From assembly GCA_943329845.2 (NCBI GenBank), contig CALQFM020000046.1:1-33896 (forward strand): a stretch of DNA of 33,896 nt, written 5' to 3'. The stretch comes from Candidatus Kuenenia stuttgartensis (GTDB taxonomy: Bacteria > Pseudomonadota > Alphaproteobacteria > SMXS01). This document shows, in pieces, positions 27,079-33,896 of this stretch. The position numbers and the translations under genes were made by a program. The notes below the pieces were generated by a model, which saw only the letters and a program-made list of their open reading frames with translations, ran no database searches and was not told where the DNA came from. Position 1 is the first letter of the stretch, and each line of letters starts with the position of its first letter.

Positions 27079-27378
27079 ATGACCTATGTCGTCACCGAGG
27101 CCTGCATCGGCGTAAAGGGCGAGGGATGCATGGAAGTCTGCCCGGAATACGCGATCTTCTCCGAGCCGGCGGACGACATGTCGTTCATCGATCCGAACAA
27201 ATGCACGGATTGTGGCGTGTGCATGGCGGCCTGCGTCGTCGGCGCCATCTATCCGGGCAACGCGCTGCCGGCGTCCTCGCGCGAATTCCTCGCACTCAAC
27301 GACTACTGGTTCAAGCACAAGACCGGCGTTCGCGCCCGCGTGCACGAGATCGGCGTCGCCCTCAGCCAGCTGGTCTAG
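27079..27378 (+). CDS. 7Fe-type ferredoxin (3Fe-4S/4Fe-4S)
   Basis: A 99-residue ferredoxin of the FdxA type. Cysteines 9, 17 and 52 fit the [3Fe-4S] ligands and cysteines 21, 42, 45 and 48 the [4Fe-4S] ligands: VTEACIG, EGCMEVCP, and KCTDCGVCMAACVVGAI. The extra cysteine usually found at about position 12 is Val. The C-terminal tail is the usual extended one (YWFKHKTGVRARVHEIG). GGGAGG precedes the ATG, which is 1 base past the haemoglobin stop, so the two share a transcript under the NsrR-like site and this may be an electron donor for the haem domain. The stop shares a CTAG with the opposing dehydrogenase. Confidence 0.92.
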   Translation: MTYVVTEACIGVKGEGCMEVCPEYAIFSEPADDMSFIDPNKCTDCGVCMAACVVGAIYPGNALPASSREFLALNDYWFKHKTGVRARVHEIGVALSQLV

Positions 27379-28334
27379 TAGCCGGCATCCCGATTGATCG
27401 GGTTGAGCAGCTCCCGGCCGCTCTGGAAGCGCCGGATGTTCTCCACGATCAGTCCGCCGATGGCGTCGAATGGATTGCCGCCCTTGCCCCATGACATGTG
27501 CGGCGTCAGGCGCACCCTGGCATGGCTGTAGAACGGGTGGCCGTTGGGCAGCGGCTCCGGATCCGTGACGTCGAGCGTCGCCATGCGCAGATGGCCGCTG
27601 TCGAGTGCTTCCAGCAGCGCGTCCTGGTCGACCATGGGGCCCCGCGCGATGTTCACGAAATGCGCGCCCTGCTTCATCCTGGCGAACGCCTCCCGGTTCA
27701 TCATCCCGCGCGTTTCCGGTGTCAGTGGCGCGGCCAGCACCAGATGATCCGACTGTGCCAGCACCTCGTCGAGCGTCGCGTAGCTGGCGGCCGAGCCTGA
27801 CGGCAACAAGCCGCTCCGGCTGGTCGCCAGCACCCTGGCGCCGAATGGCGCTGCGCGCTGCGCGACAGCCTGGCCGATGGTGCCGAAGCCGATGATGCCG
27901 ACGGTTTTGCCTTCGATGGTGCCCAGCGGATTCTGCTGCATGTGGTGCCACTCGTCGCCCTTGTCGATCCACGCCTCGGGAAAGCGCTTCTCCAGCGCCA
28001 GGATGCTGGCGACGGCGAACTCGGCGATGGCGTTCGACTGGGTGCCACGGCCGCAGGTGGCCTTCGCCACCTCCCAGACCCACTTGGGATAATCGTCCAC
28101 GCCGGTCGACACCGCCTGTACCCAGCGCAGCCCGAACGGCCAGCCCGCCGGCTTCTCCGGCGGATAATAGACGCCGCCATGCGGCGGCAGCAGGATCATC
28201 GCGGTTGCGTCCGCTGGCACCTGCCAGTGATCGGGCGCCTTCGGCGTACCGGCGAGCGCGACGCCCTCCGGCAGCTTGGGTTCCAGCTGGCGCACGATCC
28301 CGTCGGGCAGGTGATGGGCGATAACGAGGGTCAT
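27375..28334 (-). CDS. D-2-hydroxyacid dehydrogenase family protein
   Basis: A 319-residue NAD-dependent 2-hydroxyacid dehydrogenase. The Rossmann loop is VGIIGFGTIGQAVA; the catalytic residues are Arg in NIARGPMVDQ, Glu in TDPEPLPNG and His in LTPHMSWG. The N-terminal region (LLPPHGGVYYPPEKPAGWPF) differs from the first hydroxyacid dehydrogenase of this window, so they are not a recent duplication. The start is the ATG at 28334 with GGGAG about 6 bases upstream; an in-frame ATG at 28364 is less well placed. Substrate not deducible. Confidence 0.9.
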   Translation of the reverse strand: MTLVIAHHLPDGIVRQLEPKLPEGVALAGTPKAPDHWQVPADATAMILLPPHGGVYYPPEKPAGWPFGLRWVQAVSTGVDDYPKWVWEVAKATCGRGTQSNAIAEFAVASILALEKRFPEAWIDKGDEWHHMQQNPLGTIEGKTVGIIGFGTIGQAVAQRAAPFGARVLATSRSGLLPSGSAASYATLDEVLAQSDHLVLAAPLTPETRGMMNREAFARMKQGAHFVNIARGPMVDQDALLEALDSGHLRMATLDVTDPEPLPNGHPFYSHARVRLTPHMSWGKGGNPFDAIGGLIVENIRRFQSGRELLNPINRDAGY

Positions 28335-28441
28335 GAGACGCTCCCAGGATTTGAACTGGGCCACACTCTAGAAAATTCACGCGTGCTTGCGCCAGAGCGT
28401 TCTACTATCGTCCCGCGCGGTAACGTCTCGGGGAGGATGGC

Positions 28442-29641
<1,200 letters not shown>

Positions 29642-29740
29642 CTTTTTCCAGCGTACCTGAAGCCGGGGACATTCGATGCTCAGCCTATACTTCTGTCCCG
29701 CCGGTGAACCGAAACCGTCACGCATCCGGAGGAGCTGACA

Positions 29741-30913
29741 ATGGATGATGGACTAGATCTGATGGGCGCCCGGGAAATGGCCGACCCGGCCGTGCTGGCG
29801 CAACGTCTGCTCTCGGGCGATCGGTGCCGCCTCTATGAAGGTTTCGATCCGCCGTTCTATATCGTCTCGCGCTATCAGGACGTGAACGACGTGCTGTTTG
29901 ATCCCGCGCGCTTTATCAGCGGGCTCGGACAGGGGCCCAACTTCGTCCCGCCGGTCGGTGTGGTCTCCGACCCGCCGGAACACACGTTCTTCCGGCGGCT
30001 GGTGCAGGACGATCTGAAGCCCGGGTCCATTGCCAAGCTGCGCCCACGTCTGGAGGCCATCGCGCGCGAATTGCTCGACGCCGTCGAGGACAGGGATGTG
30101 TGGGATGTGCACGATGATCTGGCGTTTCCGCTTCCGGTCATCATCATCTGCGAAATCTTCGGCATTCCGACCGACGATATTCACCAGTTCAAGCTTTGGT
30201 CCGACGCCACGGTGGCGGCGCTGTCCGCCCAGGACCCTTCCGCCTACGAGGCCGAATTGCTGCGCATGCGCGGTTACATCCTCGACCTGATGCGCGCCAA
30301 GCGTGGCCGGATGGATGACCACAGCCTGCTTGCCCGCATCGCTCGGGCGCGGCGCGACGGCATCGACATCTCGGACGAAGAGGCTGTCGGGCTGACGCTG
30401 CAGCTTTTTGTCGCGGGCAACGAGACCACGACGTCGCTGATCACGAATTTCATGTGGCGCATGCTCTCCGGCGACAATCTGTGGGCCGATTTCCGCACGG
30501 GCGCGATCGATCTGCACAAGGCTATCAACGAAAGCCTTCGGTTCGATCCGCCGCTTCTGGGCCTGTTCCGCACCACGGCCTGCGACGTGGAGATCGCCGG
30601 CACCCGAATTCCGGCCAATACCAAGGTGCTGACCCATTATGGCGCGGCCAATCGTGATCCCGCGGTGTTCGAGCGACCCGAAGTTTTTGACGTACACAGG
30701 CCGATCAGAAAGATTCTTTCGTTCGGACTGGGTATCCATTTCTGCCTGGGCGCGGAACTGGCCAAACTGGAGGCGCAGGTCACCCTGTCGGCGCTGAGGG
30801 ACCGCTTCCCCGGTCTGGAGCTGGTCGATGACGGCGAACGAATCGGCCCATTCCTGTTCTGGGGCCGCCGCAAGCTGCCCATTCGTCACGCCGGACTGGG
30901 TCCGGTCGGCTAA
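29741..30913 (+). CDS. Cytochrome P450
   Basis: A 390-residue soluble bacterial P450 monooxygenase. The I-helix oxygen-activation motif AGNETTT starts at residue 225, the ExxR pair is ESLR (264-267), and the haem loop is FGLGIHFCLGAELAKLE with Cys335 as the thiolate ligand. The usual HxxxR segment PPEHTFFRRLVQDD is also intact. It lacks a membrane anchor and so would need a ferredoxin and ferredoxin reductase; the 7Fe ferredoxin at 27079 is not the usual partner type. GGAGGAG lies ahead of the ATG after a 99-base gap from the acyl-CoA dehydrogenase. Class I hydroxylation of a terpenoid, steroid or fatty substrate fits the setting. Confidence 0.93.
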   Translation: MDDGLDLMGAREMADPAVLAQRLLSGDRCRLYEGFDPPFYIVSRYQDVNDVLFDPARFISGLGQGPNFVPPVGVVSDPPEHTFFRRLVQDDLKPGSIAKLRPRLEAIARELLDAVEDRDVWDVHDDLAFPLPVIIICEIFGIPTDDIHQFKLWSDATVAALSAQDPSAYEAELLRMRGYILDLMRAKRGRMDDHSLLARIARARRDGIDISDEEAVGLTLQLFVAGNETTTSLITNFMWRMLSGDNLWADFRTGAIDLHKAINESLRFDPPLLGLFRTTACDVEIAGTRIPANTKVLTHYGAANRDPAVFERPEVFDVHRPIRKILSFGLGIHFCLGAELAKLEAQVTLSALRDRFPGLELVDDGERIGPFLFWGRRKLPIRHAGLGPVG

Positions 30914-31013
30914 TGAGGGGGTAGTCACCGAAATCCAGGTGCCTTTACCCGCCCGTGACCTTTGCCGCCGGCGCTGCTATTGAGTGCGTCCGTTTCAGCA
31001 AACTCCCACGGCA

Positions 31014-32330
31014 ATGCAATCGATCGGCCTCGATTTCGGCACCACCAATTCCGTCGCCTGCGTGCTGCGCGAGGACGGCGACATCCACACTCTGGCGTTC
31101 GACGGACCGGACGGCGCCGAGCGGATCTTCCCGACCCTGCTGACCTTCTGGCAGGAGGAGAGCGGGCGGGGCAGGGCGCGGACGCTGGTCGAGGGCGGCC
31201 AGTGGGCCATCGAGGCCTTCCGGCAGAATGAGCCTGAGTGCCGCTTCCTGAAATCCATCAAGACCTTCGCCGGCAATCCGCACTTCTCCAACACCGCGAT
31301 CTACGGCGCGTCCTATGGCTTCGAAGACCTGATGCGCGCCTTCCTGTCGTCCATGCGCGAGCGCGGCGACATAGCAGAGGCATGGCGGAGCAAGCGCATC
31401 GTCATCGGCCGGCCGATCCGCTTCGCCGGCCTGAACGCCAGCGACGACCTGGCGATCAAGCGCTACGGGGCGGCGCTCAAGGCGCTGGGATTCACCGAGA
31501 TGCGGACGGTCTACGAACCGCTGGCCGCCGCCTATTATTTCGTCCGCGACCTGTCCGAGGCGGCGAATGTGTTCGTCGCCGATCTGGGCGGCGGCACCAG
31601 CGATTTTTCGATCATCCGCCTGGCGCCGCGCGGCGGCGCAATGGTCATGGAGCCTCTGGCGTCCCGCGGCCTCGACATCGCCGGCGACCGGTTCGACTAC
31701 CGGATCATCGACAGGATCGTCTCGCCGGCGCTCGGCAAGGGCACCGAATATGACAGCCTGGGGAAAACCCTGCCTTTCCCGATCAGCTACTACACCAGGC
31801 TCGCGCGCTGGAACGAGGTCTACACGCTGCGCAGCAACAGGATCTATGCCGAGATCGTCGATCTGAAGCGCTACAGCTTCGCGCCCGATCGTATCGACAA
31901 GCTGATCCGCTTCATCGACGCGGAAGCGGCCTTCGACATGCACGCCGCCGTGGCGAGGACCAAACGCGATTTGTCGTCGCAGGACAGCGCGACCTTCCGG
32001 CTGAACTTCGACGGCACCGTCATCGAAACCGACGTCACGCGCCGCCAGTTCGAGAGCTGGATTGATCCGGACATGAAAAAGCTGGACGCTCTGGTCGATC
32101 AGGCCTTGCAGGAGGCGAAACTTGACGCAGCGGACATCGACATCGTCTTCCTCACCGGCGGCACCTCGTTCGTCCCCGCGGTGCGCACCCTGTTCGACCT
32201 CCGCTTCCCCGGCGCCGCGATCCAGAGCAGCGACCAGCTGTTCTCCATCGCCAAGGGACTGGCATTGATCGGAGACGACGAGGACGGCGCCGCGCTGATG
32301 ACGGACCAGATCGTCGATCTAAACGCTTAG
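31014..32330 (+). CDS. Hsp70 family protein, YegD-like
   Basis: A 438-residue protein with the Hsp70/actin ATPase fold. Phosphate 1 is IGLDFGTTNS at the N-terminus, phosphate 2 is VADLGGGTSDFS at about 189, and the adenosine motif is LTGGTSFVPAVR at about 379-390. It stops after the ATPase domain, lacking the substrate-binding domain of DnaK, which matches YegD proteins (about 450 residues). ATPase residues look intact. I use the ATG at 31014, which begins with the family's MQSIGLDFG; a GTG at 30984 would add 10 residues. No J-protein or nucleotide exchange factor lies nearby. Its cellular role is not established. Confidence 0.9.
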   Translation: MQSIGLDFGTTNSVACVLREDGDIHTLAFDGPDGAERIFPTLLTFWQEESGRGRARTLVEGGQWAIEAFRQNEPECRFLKSIKTFAGNPHFSNTAIYGASYGFEDLMRAFLSSMRERGDIAEAWRSKRIVIGRPIRFAGLNASDDLAIKRYGAALKALGFTEMRTVYEPLAAAYYFVRDLSEAANVFVADLGGGTSDFSIIRLAPRGGAMVMEPLASRGLDIAGDRFDYRIIDRIVSPALGKGTEYDSLGKTLPFPISYYTRLARWNEVYTLRSNRIYAEIVDLKRYSFAPDRIDKLIRFIDAEAAFDMHAAVARTKRDLSSQDSATFRLNFDGTVIETDVTRRQFESWIDPDMKKLDALVDQALQEAKLDAADIDIVFLTGGTSFVPAVRTLFDLRFPGAAIQSSDQLFSIAKGLALIGDDEDGAALMTDQIVDLNA

Positions 32331-32348
32331 CCCGATGGGTGACGTTGC

Positions 32349-32804
32349 ATGATCACATTCGAACAGGCGCAGGAGCATCACCTTCCCGACATCGTGGCCA
32401 TGCTCGCAAACGATCCGCTGGGCGGCGCGCGAGAGGTTGTGTCCGAGCCGCTGAACCCGGCCTATGTCGCGGCCTTCGACGCGATCGTCGCTGACAAGAA
32501 CCAACTCCTCGTCGTCGCGCTGCTCGACCAGACGGTCGTCGGCACGGTGCAGCTGTCCTTCATTCCCGGACTCGCCTTGACAGGCGCCTGGCGCGGCCAG
32601 ATCGAGGCGGTCCGCATCCGGCAGGACCATCGAGGCTCTGGTCTTGGTCGGGTTATGCTCGGATGGGCAATCGCTCGTTGCCGGGAAAGAGGGTGCAGCA
32701 TGGTACAGCTGACAACCGATAAGTCCCGGAAAGAGGCGCACCAGTTCTACGAACGGCTCGGCTTCCAAGCGACACACGAGGGCTACAAGCTCTCGTTGCG
32801 GTAA
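32349..32804 (+). CDS. GNAT family N-acetyltransferase
   Basis: A 151-residue acetyltransferase of the GCN5-related fold. The acetyl-CoA loop is VRIRQDHRGSGLGRVML (motif A, Q/R-x-x-G-x-G) and the C-terminal motif B region is SRKEAHQFYERLGFQATHEG. The order beta-strand, motif A, YERLGF is standard. The acceptor could be an amine metabolite, a drug or a protein N-terminus. It follows the YegD-like gene by 18 bases and may be co-transcribed. A hairpin resembling a terminator lies 40 bases after the stop. Confidence 0.88.
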   Translation: MITFEQAQEHHLPDIVAMLANDPLGGAREVVSEPLNPAYVAAFDAIVADKNQLLVVALLDQTVVGTVQLSFIPGLALTGAWRGQIEAVRIRQDHRGSGLGRVMLGWAIARCRERGCSMVQLTTDKSRKEAHQFYERLGFQATHEGYKLSLR

Positions 32805-32844
32805 CATCCACTCAATTGGACGTGTCTCACCAATGGTGTGCGCC

Positions 32845-32869
32845 CCACTATTGTTGGCGTAGTGGTTTT
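32845..32869 (+). terminator. Putative weak intrinsic terminator
   Basis: A CCACTA/TAGTGG 6-bp stem with a 9-base loop is followed directly by TTTT. It sits 40 bases downstream of the GNAT stop, in the gap before the next gene. The stem is short and the T run is only four long, so this is tentative. Confidence 0.4.
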
Positions 32870-32929
32870 GGATCGACTAACGTCAGCGTAGGGTTGTCCC
32901 TTTGAGTTAGGCGATCTCAATAGGTTCAA

Positions 32930-33304
32930 ATGCCGGGGTACAAGATCAAGACCAACATGGACCAGCAGTTCGAAGCCTTCGGGCGAGTCCAGCATTACAC
33001 GTTCGGGACGCGCGGATTCGATAGTGCGCGCGGCTATGACCACATCTCCAGCGGTATCGGCAAGGCAATGCTGTGCTATGCCACACCGAAGGAACACATC
33101 GGCCTGCCCAACCGCGAAGACGTCGAGGTCGGCGTGGTGACGTACAAGCTCGCCGCCCCCTCCGCCAATCAGAACCAGCCAAATGATGCCTTCATTGCCC
33201 CAGAAAGACTGGATGCCAAGGTCGGGATGAAAGCCATGTCCGGGATGTTCAAGGAGAAGGGCGGGGAGATCGCCTGCCTGTTGAATGACCCTCGAACAGC
33301 TTAG
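32930..33304 (+). CDS. Hypothetical protein
   Basis: A 124-residue open frame that I do not recognise. It starts at an ATG with only a weak AGG upstream; another ATG at 32957 is possible. The content is polar with a few hydrophobic stretches, no signal peptide, membrane helix or catalytic motif. The 3' end overlaps the start of the next gene by 20 bases, which supports a genuine coding unit, but codon use is less GC-biased than upstream genes. It could be a remnant or a locally acquired gene. Confidence 0.5.
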   Translation: MPGYKIKTNMDQQFEAFGRVQHYTFGTRGFDSARGYDHISSGIGKAMLCYATPKEHIGLPNREDVEVGVVTYKLAAPSANQNQPNDAFIAPERLDAKVGMKAMSGMFKEKGGEIACLLNDPRTA

Positions 33305-33833
33305 CCTGATCGCGCAGATCCTGAGTGTATTGTTGATCCCGGCTTCGCTGGTCTTTGTTGGCATGCAGATGCGTCAGACCCATGCCATCGAGCGTGCAAA
33401 CGCTCAGCGGCACGTGCTCTCGCAGTGGCAGGAATGGGTGAAGTCAATTACCGGTGACGCCCGCATGTTCGAGGATGTGCGCGATTGTCTGCATGATTAT
33501 CTCGGTCAGGATGAGTTCAAGCGCCATCGCTTCTTTGCCTGGGCGTTCGAGAGCCTGTGGATTGCAGAGCAGACCCTCTATCAATGGGAAGAGGGCCTGA
33601 TCAGCGAAAAGCCGTTCGTCGGCTCGATCAATGCCGTGCTGGCTATCATCATGACGCCTGGCGGGCAGCAGTGGTGGGTCGATGCCCAGAAACTTGTAGG
33701 GGGCGACATCCGCGATTTTCTGGCGAACCGCCTCGCAGGGAACGGTGCGAGCCGGTCGTGTCCCTTGACGTGGTGTAACTCGCCGGCGGTAGCAGCGCCG
33801 CTCGCGCAGCGCGCCCATCACGGGGCGCAGTAG
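33285..33833 (+). CDS. Membrane-anchored hypothetical protein with an apparently foreign C-terminus
   Basis: Of 182 predicted residues, the first 27 or so form a single transmembrane anchor ([20 protein letters not shown]), followed by a polar helical region ([20 protein letters not shown]) and a Trp-rich cytoplasmic part. This layout is shared by a group of small uncharacterised bacterial proteins. From about residue 157 the sequence changes into a Ser/Cys/His-rich tail ([17 protein letters not shown]) that does not match the rest, and the DNA there resembles an insertion-sequence end. The original reading frame may have been interrupted near 33755, which would make this a truncated gene. 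Confidence 0.6.
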   Translation: MTLEQLSLIAQILSVLLIPASLVFVGMQMRQTHAIERANAQRHVLSQWQEWVKSITGDARMFEDVRDCLHDYLGQDEFKRHRFFAWAFESLWIAEQTLYQWEEGLISEKPFVGSINAVLAIIMTPGGQQWWVDAQKLVGGDIRDFLANRLAGNGASRSCPLTWCNSPAVAAPLAQRAHHGAQ

Positions 33834-33896
33834 CGAGTGAGCGGTGCTGCGGTGGTCCTCCACGGTCTTCGGTAGGGTTGGGTTTGTGGGCTCAAA
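33754..33896. mobile_element. Possible left end of an insertion sequence (IS256-like)
   Basis: From about 33754 the sequence GTGTCCCTTGACGTGGTGTA begins a stretch running to the window edge that does not belong to the preceding gene. Its reverse complement ends in a form recalling the terminal inverted repeats of IS256-family elements, where the transposase gene would be farther right. No transposase fragment can be confirmed within the window and the target duplication cannot be seen. Treat as a suggestion. Confidence 0.35.

Noticed and set aside
28343-28360. A hairpin CCCAG/CTGGG with loop resembling a tRNA T-arm (TTCAAAT on the minus strand)
   Set aside because: The stem and 8-base loop do not have T-arm geometry, and no acceptor, D or anticodon arm can be drawn around it. 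It lies in the leader of the hydroxyacid dehydrogenase and is probably chance.
30914-31013. Imperfect inverted repeat after the P450 gene as a terminator
   Set aside because: Only short matching blocks (GGGTA/TACCC and CACC/GGTG) separated by an internal loop, with no T run.

Overview
The window is about 64% GC by eye, compactly coded, and rich in CoA-ester and lipid metabolism. Gene content and style suggest a free-living alphaproteobacterium: EF-P with an EpmA/EpmB pair, a DUF3734 patatin next to 3-hydroxybutyrate dehydrogenase, SnoaL-like proteins, MFE-type SDRs and PimC-like acyl-CoA dehydrogenases. I cannot name the genus. There is no rRNA, tRNA or CRISPR array, and no non-coding gap longer than about 170 bases.

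Layout. (1) 1-305: an EF-G domain V fragment with no recognisable EF-G upstream of it. (2) 302-2061: a single-domain response regulator and an alpha-helical repeat protein. (3) 2058-4879: the EF-P system, with epmB and epmA on the minus strand and efp divergent on the plus strand; the helical repeat protein is translationally coupled to epmB. (4) 4883-7318: a Gfo/Idh/MocA oxidoreductase, a SnoaL-like protein and a D-2-hydroxyacid dehydrogenase running on from efp. (5) 7315-8550: a HI0933-type flavoprotein. (6) 8718-12642: a polyhydroxybutyrate/ketone-body unit of patatin, 3-hydroxybutyrate dehydrogenase and acetoacetyl-CoA synthetase. (7) 12701-15413: an overlapping adenylating enzyme, acyl carrier protein and alpha/beta hydrolase-like protein, the least familiar module here. 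(8) 15417-17079: a PNPOx-like flavoprotein and a DMT transporter. (9) 17066-22311: a MarR regulator divergent from a MaoC, CitE-like lyase and SDR operon, which meets an SDR plus acyl-CoA ligase operon tail to tail across a palindromic repeat pair; similar AT-rich motifs lie in front of both operons. (10) 22462-26311: an orphan glycosyltransferase, an acyl-CoA ligase plus VOC operon, and a second SnoaL-like protein. (11) 26341-27378: a 23-bp palindrome closely resembling an NsrR operator, then a group III truncated haemoglobin fused to DUF1971 and a 7Fe-type ferredoxin. (12) 27375-30913: a second D-2-hydroxyacid dehydrogenase, an acyl-CoA dehydrogenase and a cytochrome P450. (13) 31014-33896: a YegD-like Hsp70, a GNAT acetyltransferase, two uncharacterised genes and what may be the edge of an insertion sequence.

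Functionally, most of the window serves activation, oxidation, hydration and cleavage of acyl-CoA substrates (four ANL-family ligases, four SDRs counting BdhA, MaoC, CitE-like lyase, acyl-CoA dehydrogenase, P450), with storage-polymer use alongside. The two parts most worth follow-up are the ANL-ACP-hydrolase trio and the haemoglobin-DUF1971/ferredoxin unit with its NsrR-like operator. Four of the seven convergent gene junctions share one CTAG as both stop codons.
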